NCBI RefSeq assembly: GCF_016711335.1
Contig: NZ_JADJTF010000001.1
Location: forward strand, 496,001 to 560,000
Origin: Thiofilum sp.
GTDB lineage: Bacteria; Pseudomonadota; Gammaproteobacteria; Thiotrichales; Thiotrichaceae
Direction: 5' to 3'
DNA length: 64,000 bases
This document shows positions 16,193 through 25,746 of the stretch, piece after piece. The position numbers were made by a program, and so were the translations under genes. Each line of letters opens with the position of its first letter. Positions within the stretch are counted from its first letter, which is position 1. The notes beneath the pieces are model-generated. The model made no database searches. It was not told the origin of the DNA and worked only from the letters and a program-made list of their open reading frames with translations.

Positions 16193-17344
16193 CTATGATT
16201 TCCCATACTTTAGCCCCATAACCGTATGACCTAAAGCAATCCACTTAATAAAACGCCCACCCGTAATATAGACGTATACAATAAATATTAATATACCTAT
16301 AGCCAGATGAGGAGAAAACGCCATGCCTGCTCCTATTAATAGGTTTGCTATAATAAAATTAATATAGATGGCAAATATATATCTAATAATATCAACAATG
16401 CGCTGAAGCCAAGAGATTTTTTTCTCAGACTGATTAAGTAATATAGGCTCAGCCTGCTGTTCAGATGGCTCATTAGAAGTTAGATAATTAAATACTGAAT
16501 CTAGATAGGCTTCTGAATAATTAACTCTTAGGTACTGCCAAGATTTTTCCCAATCCAAAAGGCGATCTAAATAATTTAAAATGTGCGCTTTAATATAAAG
16601 AGTGTTAGGGGGTAACTCAGTATTATTGAGTGATTCATAATTAACACCAGCGACCTCTTCAAACACATAAGTACTAACCCTAGTACGCCATTCTAAATCT
16701 TGTAATAAGGGGCTACGTTTTAAAAAATTCCAATTTAATAAACGATTGGCCTCGTGTGGATCAGCTAAGAGTTGCTCTAGCCATGCCTGAGTATGTAGCC
16801 ATTCTTGTTCTAATTGTTGTTCTACTGAAGGTAAAGCGTTCTCTTCATTTTTTCCGTTTTCTCCATTCTCATCACTATTAGCTCCCTCTTGTTGCTCATA
16901 GTTTGCATCCATAACAGTACTAGGGGCAGACAATAAAAAACTGCTTGAAGTGTCTTCAACGCTTAACTCTGGCTGTGGTATCGGTGGTGGGGCTAACACT
17001 TGAGTAATAGGGGTAAGAGGTTCAGCCTCTAATGCAGGCTTTTCCAGATTAACAGTGTAAGTTTGCGGGTCGGATGTTTTCGAGCTTGATTCTAGTTCAA
17101 GCTCACTTGAAGGCACTGAATCGAGCGGTGCAACATCATTAACTGAAGAAACCTCATCCTCATATTCTACTTCATCATGATAGTAATCAGCGTAACTGAG
17201 CGCTCGTTGATAGGCATTATAAAGTTCCTGAAACGCTGCGGCATTCTCCTCAGGGCGTGTCACTTTCAAGCGCTTGGCATAGGCTTTTTTGATCAGCTTC
17301 TTATCGTTAGTGGCTTCTATCCCTAACTCATCCCAAAATGACAT
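16193..17344 (-). CDS. J-like membrane protein, probable partner of HscC (DjlC-like)
   Basis: 383 residues. The first 60 resemble a J-domain (FWDELGIEATNDKKLIKKAYAKRL) but the His-Pro-Asp triad is replaced around KVTRPEEN. A long acidic, Pro/Ser-rich linker (residues about 60-165) follows, then a helical region and two hydrophobic segments near the C-terminus (FAIYINFIIANLLIGAGMAF and AIGILIFIVYVYITGG). This layout of degenerate J-domain plus C-terminal membrane anchor fits the DjlB/DjlC proteins that pair with HscC in Escherichia coli. It starts one base after the Hsp70 gene stops. Partnership is inferred from family and linkage. Confidence 0.8.
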   Translation of the reverse strand: MSFWDELGIEATNDKKLIKKAYAKRLKVTRPEENAAAFQELYNAYQRALSYADYYHDEVEYEDEVSSVNDVAPLDSVPSSELELESSSKTSDPQTYTVNLEKPALEAEPLTPITQVLAPPPIPQPELSVEDTSSSFLLSAPSTVMDANYEQQEGANSDENGENGKNEENALPSVEQQLEQEWLHTQAWLEQLLADPHEANRLLNWNFLKRSPLLQDLEWRTRVSTYVFEEVAGVNYESLNNTELPPNTLYIKAHILNYLDRLLDWEKSWQYLRVNYSEAYLDSVFNYLTSNEPSEQQAEPILLNQSEKKISWLQRIVDIIRYIFAIYINFIIANLLIGAGMAFSPHLAIGILIFIVYVYITGGRFIKWIALGHTVMGLKYGKS

Positions 17345-19042
17345 TTAAAAAAGCCGATCCTGTTCAAATTGAGTTAAAAAGGCATCGAATTGCTCACGCG
17401 CTTCAGCCGCTGCTTGGGGATCTTGACGTTCTAATACTGCTTCAAACTGTTGCAAAGCTTGGGCAATTAACTGACGCTCATGATCTAAACGCCCCTCATA
17501 TAAGCGCTCGGCTCTGGCTAGCAAAACCTTATTCGCCTCATCTTCGCGTGGATGAAACTTCAAACGCGCCAAACGCTCGCGGCTGGTCTTTAATTCTGTT
17601 TCCGATAATTGCCCCGGAGTATTTTGAATCAGTGCGTGATATTCCTGACCCGTCGTGAGTGCTTTAATATCGACCTCTAGTACGCCATTAGTATCGTAGC
17701 TAAAGCGCACGGTCATACTTTCCTCACCCTTACGATTGCGCGGCACTTTGACCGTCACCGAACCCAACTTAATATTATTTTTAACTAACCGACTTTCACC
17801 CTGATAAATATCGATCTCGACCTCGGTCTGATTATCTTGGGCGGTGGTATAAAGTTGTGCCTTGCTCGCTGGTATTACCGTGTTGCGTTCAATAATCGGG
17901 CTAAATAACGAGCCTTGTTGTCCGTCATAGTCATTATGATTGACTATTCCAGTGCCTAATGAATAGGGACACACATCAGTCAATACTACATCCTCTAAAG
18001 CAGCATCGCGTGCCTTTAAACCCGCTTGAATCGCCGCTCCCATCGCTACCACTAAATCAGGGTCAAGATTAGCCGAGGGCATACGCCGAAATAATTTAGC
18101 AATCATGGCGCGGAAAAACTGCATGCGGGTCGCCCCGCCCACCAGAATCACATCATCTAGTTCAGAGGGTTTAATAGCCGCATCACGTAACGCGGTTTCA
18201 ATAGGTAAACGAATGCGCTGCAATAATGGCTCACAATGCTCCACATACTCATCGCGCTTAATACTAATACGCTGTGGAATCGCTGCTAAAAAAGGCTCAA
18301 TCTGTACCAACTCAGCACTATTAAATTGACGCTTGGCTTGCTCCAAGTGGGCATAAAGTAGCTGTAGACTGCGCGGATCAAGTTGATTTTTAGTCAATTT
18401 GACTTGCTGTAGATACAGTCCCACCAATATTTCTAGAAAATCCTCGCCCCCTAAAAAATTATCTCCCGCCGAGGCATGCACTTCGAGCACACCCTCGAAG
18501 TATTCCATAATCGACACGTCAAAGGTTCCACCGCCTAAGTCCAAGACCATAAACTGAGTCGATTCGGGTTTCTCATGCAAACCATAAGCAATGGCTGCGG
18601 CTGTCGGTTCATTGATTAAACGCTCTACAGGAAGATTAGCGAGTTGTGCCGCCAAGAGTGTGGCTTTGCGCTGATTATTATTAAAATAAGCGGGCACACT
18701 AATCACCGCCTCAGTAATAGGCTCACCTAAATAAACCTCAGCATCCTCTTTCAGGCTACGCAAAACACAGGCGGATAATTCCGGTGCAGTATAATGCTTA
18801 CCCCCAATCAACCGTCGATCCGTGCCCATATAGCGCTTAAACACCGCAGCGGTTTGATTAGCATGAGTCAAAAGGCGCTCTTGCGCCACTTTGCCCACTA
18901 GCACCATACCCTTGCTATCAATATGCACCACCGAGGGCGTTAAGTACTCACCCAAACGATTAGGAATGAGATCTACCTGCCCATTACGCCAGACCGCACA
19001 CGCGCTATTAGTAGTACCTAAATCGATGCCGATGATTGCCAT
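17345..19042 (-). CDS. hscC: HscC-type Hsp70 chaperone
   Basis: 565 residues, close to HscC (about 556) and shorter than DnaK (about 638). The ATPase domain shows phosphate 1 motif GIDLGTTNSACAVW, phosphate 2 FMVLDLGGGTFDVS and adenosine motif VILVGGATRMQFF. The substrate-binding part is shortened and ends in a helical, Gln/Glu-rich tail. HscC is a specialised Hsp70 with J-like partners, fitting the adjacent gene. It follows hldE by nine bases and is likely co-transcribed with it. Confidence 0.9.
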   Translation of the reverse strand: MAIIGIDLGTTNSACAVWRNGQVDLIPNRLGEYLTPSVVHIDSKGMVLVGKVAQERLLTHANQTAAVFKRYMGTDRRLIGGKHYTAPELSACVLRSLKEDAEVYLGEPITEAVISVPAYFNNNQRKATLLAAQLANLPVERLINEPTAAAIAYGLHEKPESTQFMVLDLGGGTFDVSIMEYFEGVLEVHASAGDNFLGGEDFLEILVGLYLQQVKLTKNQLDPRSLQLLYAHLEQAKRQFNSAELVQIEPFLAAIPQRISIKRDEYVEHCEPLLQRIRLPIETALRDAAIKPSELDDVILVGGATRMQFFRAMIAKLFRRMPSANLDPDLVVAMGAAIQAGLKARDAALEDVVLTDVCPYSLGTGIVNHNDYDGQQGSLFSPIIERNTVIPASKAQLYTTAQDNQTEVEIDIYQGESRLVKNNIKLGSVTVKVPRNRKGEESMTVRFSYDTNGVLEVDIKALTTGQEYHALIQNTPGQLSETELKTSRERLARLKFHPREDEANKVLLARAERLYEGRLDHERQLIAQALQQFEAVLERQDPQAAAEAREQFDAFLTQFEQDRLF

Positions 19043-19051
19043 AATTAAGAA

Positions 19052-20488
19052 TTAGCCTTCTTTTTCCATAGTCTGAATTTTAGCAATAGTACGTGTGGTC
19101 GACACCCCATCTTTAAAGCTGAGCACGACGACCTCGCCCCCATTGTCCCACACACAGCGATTACCGGGGATTTTCTGAGGATCGTTATCGCCACCCTTTA
19201 CCAAATAATCCGGTTTTACCGCACAGATCAAACGCTCTGGCGTTTCCTCACTAAAGGATACCACCCAATCTACCGCACCTAAGGCCGCTAATACCGTCAT
19301 ACGATTTTCCATAGTATTGACCGGACGTGTAGGTCCTTTTAAACGCCGTACTGACTCATCGGTATTGACCGCTACAATCAAGCGATCACCTAATTGCTTA
19401 GCCTCATTTAAATAAGTGGCATGCCCTGCGTGTAATAAATCAAAACAGCCATTCGTCAACACAATCGTTTCACCATGTAGCCGTGCTTGTTGTACTGCCT
19501 CTAATAGCTCCATTTCTGACACTATGCCCTTGTGATTCATTGGATGAGCATGTAAGGCTTTATGCAACTCAGCGACTGTGACCGTCGCAGTGCCTACTTT
19601 AGCGACCACTATACCCGCTGCTAAATTAGCCAAAGCCATGGATTGCTCTAGAGCTAATCCGGTTGCCATAGCCGCTGCTAATACTGCCACAACGGTATCT
19701 CCAGCCCCTGTTACATCAAATACTTCACGCGCACGCGTTGGCAAATTCACCGGAGGCTGATAACCACTTAATAAGGTCATACCGTGTTCACTGCGGGTAA
19801 TGAGTAAGTTAGCCAAGTCACAACGTTGCATAAGCGCACGCCCCTTTTGGATTAACTCCTCCTCAGTCTGCCAGCTACCAGCGGCTGCACTAAATTCGCT
19901 TAGGTTGGGGGTAATAACCGTAGCCCCTTGATAGTCCATAAACTCAGTGCTTTTAGGATCAACCACGACTGGCTTACCCGCCGCTTTTGCCATTTGAATC
20001 AGTTCACGCGCCCGCTCTAGCGTACCTTTGCGATAATCCGAAATGATCACCACATCGTGCTCAGCCAAGACTGCACCAAAATTATCCAGTAGTTGACTAT
20101 GATTTTGACCATTAAAGCCCTGCTCAAAATCAAGGCGTAGCAACTGCTGATTACGGCTTAAGACTCGAAGTTTAGTAATAGTGGGAGCCTGCGCTAGGGT
20201 AATAAAATGCGTATTCACGCTTTTAGCCTGCAATAAGCGCTCTAAGGATTGTCCAGTTTCATCCTGACCGATGTAGCCCATTAAAGTGGCCTTAGCCCCT
20301 AGTGTTGCAATATTCAATGCCACGTTAGCCGCTCCTCCGGGGCGTTCCTCGCTGCTTTGCACATGCACCACAGGCACGGGCGCTTCGGGAGAGATACGTG
20401 AGGTTCCGCCCGACCAATAACGGTCAAGCATACAATCACCAATGACTAATACACGGGCACGCTCAAAAGCTGGAATAGATAGGCTCAT
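19052..20488 (-). CDS. hldE: Bifunctional heptose kinase/adenylyltransferase
   Basis: 478 residues, the usual length. The N-terminal PfkB-type kinase phosphorylates D-glycero-beta-D-manno-heptose 7-phosphate (DYRKGTLERAREL; the catalytic VFDVTGAGDTVVA near residue 263). The C-terminal nucleotidyltransferase (TNGCFDLLHAGHATYL near residue 347) makes ADP-heptose for the lipopolysaccharide inner core. First gene of a minus-strand chain with hscC, the J-like gene and the FAD oxidoreductase. Confidence 0.97.
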   Translation of the reverse strand: MSLSIPAFERARVLVIGDCMLDRYWSGGTSRISPEAPVPVVHVQSSEERPGGAANVALNIATLGAKATLMGYIGQDETGQSLERLLQAKSVNTHFITLAQAPTITKLRVLSRNQQLLRLDFEQGFNGQNHSQLLDNFGAVLAEHDVVIISDYRKGTLERARELIQMAKAAGKPVVVDPKSTEFMDYQGATVITPNLSEFSAAAGSWQTEEELIQKGRALMQRCDLANLLITRSEHGMTLLSGYQPPVNLPTRAREVFDVTGAGDTVVAVLAAAMATGLALEQSMALANLAAGIVVAKVGTATVTVAELHKALHAHPMNHKGIVSEMELLEAVQQARLHGETIVLTNGCFDLLHAGHATYLNEAKQLGDRLIVAVNTDESVRRLKGPTRPVNTMENRMTVLAALGAVDWVVSFSEETPERLICAVKPDYLVKGGDNDPQKIPGNRCVWDNGGEVVVLSFKDGVSTTRTIAKIQTMEKEG

Positions 20489-20865
20489 GACTCAGACTCT
20501 TATTTAATTATTGTTGGGTCGCAACAGCAGGTTAAAATAATGAATTAGCTTAGCATGCTGACTCCTTAAGCGGCTACTCTCACCCACAAGCTATCCCTCA
20601 AGCTCTGAAGCGCTATCGCTGTGCATAATCACCTAAGCGTGTAGCTAGCTTTTTACTTATATGCACCAATTAAATACATTTAAAGCACCAAATAAATGCA
20701 AATAAAGTTTGCAAGCACTGCATTAGGGCAAAAAAAGCAGTTATTTTAGTTTATTTCGATTTTTTATTGGCTATTCCCCAAAAGAACAGCAGTTAGAGCT
20801 AGGCAGCACAGCAGATATGACTATGATTAGCGCTAATTTTTAAGTGCTACTAAGAGGTTATGCTG
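20489..20865. other. Divergent intergenic region between hldE and amt
   Basis: About 375 bases without an ORF. It is AT-rich in the middle and must hold the promoters of both hldE (leftward) and amt (rightward). Half-site-like TGCACCA (20662) and AGCACCA (20684) occur in tandem. I could not place a convincing sigma-54 site. No hairpin of note. Confidence 0.5.
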
Positions 20866-22062
20866 ATGGAGCAACAGCTAATACCCGCACTGAATACGTT
20901 ATTCGTATTAATGGGTGCGGTCATGGTACTGGCCATGCATGCCGGATTTGCCTTTTTAGAGGTAGGTACGGTACGCCATAAAAACCAAGTCAATGCTTTA
21001 GTGAAAATTATCGTCGACTTTGCTATTTCCACCATAGCCTATTTCTTTATTGGCTATTACATTGCTTATCAAGTCGGTTTCTTTGAAAGCGCTACGGTGC
21101 TGGCTGAGAAGAATGGTTTTGATTTGGTTAAGTTTTTCTTCCTATTAACCTTTGCCGCAGCGATCCCTGCTATTGTTTCCGGTGGTATTGCCGAGCGGGC
21201 GCGTTTCTATCCGCAGTTAGTCGCCACCTTTATTATTGTTGCTTTGGTTTATCCTTTCTTTGAAGGGATTGCATGGAATGGAGCTTATGGGGTGCAAGCA
21301 TGGTTAGAAACCACCTTTGGCGCTAAATTTCATGATTTTGCCGGATCAGTAGTAGTACATGCGATGGGTGGCTGGATTGCATTAGGTGCGGTCGTCATGT
21401 TAGGTGCGCGTTATGGGCGCTATAACAAACAAGGTCAACCCATGTCGGCTCATCCCCCTTCAAGCATTCCTTTCTTGGCAATGGGTTCATGGATTCTAGC
21501 AGTAGGTTGGTTTGGCTTTAATGTGATGTCTGCCCAAGCGATTGAAGGAATTAGTGGCTTAGTCGCTATTAACTCTCTGATGGCGATGGTCGGCGGTATT
21601 TTAGCTGCATTGATTCTGGGCAAAAATGACCCGGGTTTCGTACACAATGGTCCTTTAGCAGGTTTGGTCGCGGTCTGTGCAGGCTCTGACATTATGCATC
21701 CCTTGAGCGCTCTTTTTGTAGGGACGGTAGCGGGCGGGTTATTCGTTATTACCTTCACTCTGGCGCAAAACAAATGGCGCATCGATGATGTGTTAGGGGT
21801 GTGGCCTTTACACGGTTTATGTGGTGCTTGGGGTGGTATTGCCGCTGGGGTTTTCGGATCGACTCAGTTCGGTGGTCTAGGAGGTGTGAGCTTTATGTCT
21901 CAACTCATTGGCACTGGCCTAGGCATTATCATTGCGCTGGTTGCGGGTTTCGTAGTGTATGGAGCCTTAAAAGCTGCGGTGGGTATTCGCCTCACTCAAG
22001 AGGAAGAATATAACGGTGCAGACTTAAGTATTCACAAGATCAAATCTAATCCAGAGGTTTGA
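20866..22062 (+). CDS. amt: Ammonium transporter, Amt family
   Basis: 398 residues with about eleven transmembrane segments. The pore twin histidines lie in VVVHAMGGW and VWPLHGLCGAWGG. The N-terminal segment MHAGFAFLEVG is the family signature. It carries ammonium across the inner membrane. The second of two close ATG codons is chosen as start: AGAGG (20853-20857) lies eight bases ahead of 20866 but only two ahead of 20860. No glnK (PII) gene is adjacent, unlike the usual glnK-amtB layout. The Cys in LHGLCGAWGG replaces the more common Val/Thr. Confidence 0.95.
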   Translation: MEQQLIPALNTLFVLMGAVMVLAMHAGFAFLEVGTVRHKNQVNALVKIIVDFAISTIAYFFIGYYIAYQVGFFESATVLAEKNGFDLVKFFFLLTFAAAIPAIVSGGIAERARFYPQLVATFIIVALVYPFFEGIAWNGAYGVQAWLETTFGAKFHDFAGSVVVHAMGGWIALGAVVMLGARYGRYNKQGQPMSAHPPSSIPFLAMGSWILAVGWFGFNVMSAQAIEGISGLVAINSLMAMVGGILAALILGKNDPGFVHNGPLAGLVAVCAGSDIMHPLSALFVGTVAGGLFVITFTLAQNKWRIDDVLGVWPLHGLCGAWGGIAAGVFGSTQFGGLGGVSFMSQLIGTGLGIIIALVAGFVVYGALKAAVGIRLTQEEEYNGADLSIHKIKSNPEV

Positions 22063-22073
22063 TGGTTAATTAC

Positions 22074-22160
22074 TGTAGGGGCAAACCTAGGTGTTTGCCC
22101 TTAGAGATAACCTAAACCATCATGGTCAAGCAAGGGCAAACACCTAGGTTTGCCCCTACA
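22074..22160. repeat. 29-bp perfect inverted repeat element, family A copy 1
   Basis: Left arm 22074-22102 and right arm 22132-22160 are perfect inverse complements of each other with a 29-base loop. Each arm is itself a hairpin (GGGCAAAC...GTTTGCCC with loop CTAGGT). The right arm is identical over all 29 bases to one at 45142-45170. It lies between the convergent amt and phosphofructokinase genes and likely serves as a two-way terminator. Confidence 0.95.
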
Positions 22161-22162
22161 TT

Positions 22163-23449
22163 TCAACCAATCACTGCGGGTTGTCCGGTATTCTCACGCA
22201 CGCTAAACCAGAGTTCTCCATTAGGATTCACTTTACGACTTTTACCCGCTAAGGCCTGAATCGGTACATGGGTAATACGTCCATTCCAATCCCCTAACAG
22301 CATCCCCCCTTTACCTGCCATCGCAGCATGTACAGCTGCACGCGCTAATTGATCGCAATAGAGTTGATCTGAAGCGGTGGGTGGAGCAGAGCGAATTAAA
22401 TAACTAGGCTCAATATATTTAATCCCTACATCGAGCGGGCTATCTTTAAAATAGGCGGTCATTTGTTGTTTTAAGTACAAACCAATATCACCCAACTTAG
22501 CATTACCAGAGGCATCCCGCCCCTCACCGTGTACCAAATCTTGCCCAGCACCTTCGGCTACCACAATCACCGCATGATGACGCTCTCTTAAACGCCGCTC
22601 GACTAAGGCTAATACGCCCTGTTCACCCTCTAAAGTGAAAGGCACTTCGGGAATCAAGCATAAATTAGCATTCCCTGAGGCTACACATGCCGTAGCAGTA
22701 ATAAAGCCCGCATGCCGTCCCATCAGCTTGACAATACCGATCCCATTTTGCATCCCCTTAGCCTCAATCTCGGCTACATTAATCGCCTTAACTGCCTCCG
22801 CTACGGCAGTATCAAAGCCAAACGAGCGCCGCACCCAAGGAATATCATTATCTATCGTTTTGGGAATACCTATCACACTGATGGTTAAATCACGCCGTCG
22901 AATTTCCTCCCACAGCGCCTGAGCACCACGCATTGTACCATCACCCCCAATGGCAAAAAGCATATTGATACCACGCCTTACTAAGCTATCGACTAATTCC
23001 TCGGTAGGAGGTGTACCCCGTGAAGAACCGAGCATAGTTCCACCGACGGCTTTTAAGCCCGACACTAAATCAGGAGTCAATACTAGAGGCTCTTCTGCGT
23101 TTTGCCCCAAACCATGATAACCGTAGCGAATCCCCTTAATATGCCGACAACCATATAAATGCCATAATTGCATCACCAACCCACGAATGACCGCATTGAG
23201 TCCCGGACATAAGCCCCCACAGGTCACAATGGCTGCTTTAACCTGTTTAGGGTTAAAAAATAACTCGGCACGCGGTCCCGCGAGTTCAAGTGTTAATTGA
23301 GTAGTTAATGGCAAACACGCTTCGAGCACACTAAGCTCTGGTTGCACTAACATGCGCTCTTGATCACTGCGAAACTTAATAGAAGGTTGTTGTTTTAAAG
23401 GGCTAGCAACACTACAGGGCTGAAATTGATCAATTATCAAGTCTTGCAT
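22163..23449 (-). CDS. 6-phosphofructokinase, Gly/Lys (plant-like/group X) type
   Basis: 428 residues with a 65-residue extension ahead of the catalytic fold (AAIVTCGGLCPGLNAVI). The nucleotide-site signature is GGDGT (near residue 166) and the sugar-site motif PKTIDNDI (near residue 196). The Gly in the first favours ATP and the Lys in the second is found in pyrophosphate-using enzymes. Members with this Gly/Lys combination have been shown to use ATP in some species. It phosphorylates fructose 6-phosphate in glycolysis. Monocistronic, minus strand. Confidence 0.88.
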   Translation of the reverse strand: MQDLIIDQFQPCSVASPLKQQPSIKFRSDQERMLVQPELSVLEACLPLTTQLTLELAGPRAELFFNPKQVKAAIVTCGGLCPGLNAVIRGLVMQLWHLYGCRHIKGIRYGYHGLGQNAEEPLVLTPDLVSGLKAVGGTMLGSSRGTPPTEELVDSLVRRGINMLFAIGGDGTMRGAQALWEEIRRRDLTISVIGIPKTIDNDIPWVRRSFGFDTAVAEAVKAINVAEIEAKGMQNGIGIVKLMGRHAGFITATACVASGNANLCLIPEVPFTLEGEQGVLALVERRLRERHHAVIVVAEGAGQDLVHGEGRDASGNAKLGDIGLYLKQQMTAYFKDSPLDVGIKYIEPSYLIRSAPPTASDQLYCDQLARAAVHAAMAGKGGMLLGDWNGRITHVPIQALAGKSRKVNPNGELWFSVRENTGQPAVIG

Positions 23450-23482
23450 AGAGACTCCTAGTTATTCGGGTTAAATCATACT

Positions 23483-23890
23483 ATGACACTATCCGCACAA
23501 GTCGTGAATGGACTAGAACAGTATCAAGGTATTTTGGTTTGGGTTGGTCTGGGTTCATTAGGGCTATTTATTATTTCCCTACTACTCTTACCGTGGTTGA
23601 TTAGACGTATTCCCGCCGATTATTTTAAACGTCCACAACCCGAAGGCTGGGCACTGCTAGTACGCCCACAAACCCTAATCCGTAATCTGATTGGTCTGCT
23701 CATTGTGATTGCAGGTTTTATTATGTTAGTGCTTCCCGGACAAGGGATTCTTACTATCTTAATTGGGATAGCGGTCATGCAGTTTCCCGGCAAGCGTGAT
23801 CTAGAGCGTTGGCTAGTACAGCGGCGCGGCGTATTAAAAACTATTAATTGGATTCGAGAAACCGCTAGAATCCCTCCGCTTCAACTCTAA
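23483..23890 (+). CDS. PGPGW-family membrane protein
   Basis: 135 residues with two or three hydrophobic segments (ILVWVGLGSLGLFIISLLLL, and FIMLVLPGQGILTILIGIAV). The motif LPGQG matches the PGPGW (putative transmembrane) family core in slightly changed form. No role is known. It is followed 22 bases later by rsmE and is divergent from the phosphofructokinase gene. Confidence 0.75.
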   Translation: MTLSAQVVNGLEQYQGILVWVGLGSLGLFIISLLLLPWLIRRIPADYFKRPQPEGWALLVRPQTLIRNLIGLLIVIAGFIMLVLPGQGILTILIGIAVMQFPGKRDLERWLVQRRGVLKTINWIRETARIPPLQL

Positions 23891-23912
23891 ACTGCAATAG
23901 TAAAGGTTCACC

Positions 23913-24644
23913 ATGCGTATTCCACGCTTTTATTGCCCTGTGGCACTGCAAGCGCCTAGTACTTTAGAACTGCCCGATAGTACTTATCATCACGCTATTC
24001 AAGTATTACGTTTAAAAGTGGGTGAACCACTCATTTTATTTAATGGACAAACAGCCGGTGAATATTTAGCGGTATTAGAAACTATTACTAAGCGCTCTGC
24101 TCTAGTCCGGATTGAGTCCTATACAGCTATACAAAGTGAATCACCTTTTCCCCTAACTTTAGCCTTAGCCATTATTAAGCCCGATAAAATGGACTTTGCT
24201 CTGCAAAAAGCCGTGGAATTAGGGGTTACAGCGGTACAACCTTTATTAACCGAGCGCTCAGTGATTCGCGTCCTTAAAGATAAGCAAGATAAAAAACTAC
24301 AACACTGGGAAGGTATTTTAATTGCCGCGTGTGAGCAATCAGGGCGCACCCAAATACCTGAATTAAAACCACCGCTGACCTTAGAAGAGTATCTCAATCA
24401 ACCGCCCCTAGGTGCACGCATTATTCTCTCCCCTACTGCTCAACAAGCTTTAGGTAATACGCTAAACACGGCTGGCATTGAAATGATCATCGGTCCTGAA
24501 GGTGGCTTCACTGAGGAAGAGCTAGAGCGGTGCATTAATGCGGGAGTGCAAGCTTTTAGTTTAGGACCACGCATTTTACGGGCGGAAACGGCTTGCATTA
24601 GCGCCCTAACACTCCTGCAATATCATTACGGTGATTTAACCTAA
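23913..24644 (+). CDS. rsmE: 16S rRNA m3U1498 methyltransferase
   Basis: 243 residues, the normal size. It methylates U1498 of 16S rRNA using S-adenosylmethionine. SPOUT-class knot motifs are clear: IIGPEGGFTEEELE and LGPRILRAETACISAL at the C-terminus, and a PUA-like N-terminus beginning MRIPRFYCPV. The start has AAAGG upstream. Confidence 0.95.
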   Translation: MRIPRFYCPVALQAPSTLELPDSTYHHAIQVLRLKVGEPLILFNGQTAGEYLAVLETITKRSALVRIESYTAIQSESPFPLTLALAIIKPDKMDFALQKAVELGVTAVQPLLTERSVIRVLKDKQDKKLQHWEGILIAACEQSGRTQIPELKPPLTLEEYLNQPPLGARIILSPTAQQALGNTLNTAGIEMIIGPEGGFTEEELERCINAGVQAFSLGPRILRAETACISALTLLQYHYGDLT

Positions 24645-24674
24645 CTCTTAATCTACCAGCTAAGTATCTAGCTA

Positions 24675-24778
24675 AAAGTAATCGTGTGTTTCTGGAGCAG
24701 TCTTGGCGGCAGGGATGCCGCCTTGAAGCGTACACGGACGTATTGATAGCGGCTGCGGAGGAAATGCAGGATTACTTT
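24675..24778. repeat. Structured intergenic repeat, family B copy 1
   Basis: Terminal inverse repeats AAAGTAATC (24675-24683) and GATTACTTT (24770-24778) enclose a 42-base block (24689-24730) identical to 62090-62131. The block contains a GC-rich hairpin GGCGGC-AGGGAT-GCCGCC. It fills the gap between the convergent rsmE and FHA genes. A terminator role is likely. Confidence 0.9.
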
Positions 24779-24792
24779 GGCTCAAGTACTTA

Positions 24793-25746
24793 TTATGGGT
24801 TAGGTGGGTCGCCCAAAGCATCACGCGCTTGTTGCATATACTCTTCGTGTGACAAAGTAGGCAATAAGCGTAAATCAGAAGCTCGCACACTACGATTAAA
24901 ATTTAACTCACTGACTGAATTAGCTTGAATAGTCCAATCATCAATTAAATTAACTAACTGAAATACAATAATAGGGGCACTCAATAATAAAGCCCAGCCT
25001 GATGCTGCTTTTTTACTAACTCCATATAAGCGATAAATGAAGAAAAACAATAGCAAAGGGATGACTAAAAACTTATTCACCAATAATAAAGTATCGCGCG
25101 GCCAATCTGCTGTTAAAAAGTAGCTCCACCAATGCCCTATCTCAGATAAAACCGGCAACGCTAAAACAAATAAGGACGCAATAGCAATTGAGGGCCAAAC
25201 ATCCCATTGTTGCCTCACTACTCGATTAACTCCTAAAGCTAGGACAGTCAGTGCTAATAAAAACCATAAGGAAGGAATAATTTTACTAATATAATTAATA
25301 AAAGAACCCGAATACTCCGTACTAAAATAGTTTTCTAGTAAAATCACTGTTAGAGTTAATAGTGCTAGTAAGCTTACCACTATCGGATGGCAAAATATTG
25401 CAAATATCCCCCGACAGGTACTTAACATAGTACGCTCAATCGGGGTATCGACCGTTAATAGACGTATGGAGCGTAAACCTAGCTCTAATTGAGTCGGTAT
25501 ACTCACAGTAATACTTTGCCCCACTGCTAGCGCTTGGTTATTTAAGCTAGAACCGTTTTCAGTAGACAAATTAGTAATAGTAATAGCGTTCTCATCCGCA
25601 TCAATCACTAAATGATGGGGTGAAATGGTTTTATCAGAAATAATAATATCATTATCAAAAGCCCGCCCTAAAGTAGTAGGAAATTTTTCTATCACATGAT
25701 ATTGATTTAAAGAGCGATCTTGAATTTCTACAATCAATTTTTCCAT
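24793..25746 (-). CDS. FHA-domain membrane protein
   Basis: 317 residues. The first 90 form a forkhead-associated domain, which binds phosphothreonine: TLGRAFDNDIIISDKTISPHH and NLSTENGSSLNNQ are its GR, SxxH and NG motifs. After this come four hydrophobic segments (residues about 115-260), so the FHA domain should face the cytoplasm. Its start overlaps the end of the serine protease gene by 13 bases. The pairing suggests a phospho-signal linked to periplasmic proteolysis, but no kinase gene is nearby. Confidence 0.85.
   Translation of the reverse strand: MEKLIVEIQDRSLNQYHVIEKFPTTLGRAFDNDIIISDKTISPHHLVIDADENAITITNLSTENGSSLNNQALAVGQSITVSIPTQLELGLRSIRLLTVDTPIERTMLSTCRGIFAIFCHPIVVSLLALLTLTVILLENYFSTEYSGSFINYISKIIPSLWFLLALTVLALGVNRVVRQQWDVWPSIAIASLFVLALPVLSEIGHWWSYFLTADWPRDTLLLVNKFLVIPLLLFFFIYRLYGVSKKAASGWALLLSAPIIVFQLVNLIDDWTIQANSVSELNFNRSVRASDLRLLPTLSHEEYMQQARDALGDPPNP

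Noticed and set aside
20662..20700. NtrC-like sites ahead of amt
   Set aside because: The TGCACCA-like half-sites are direct, not inverted, and no sigma-54 promoter with correct spacing could be found.
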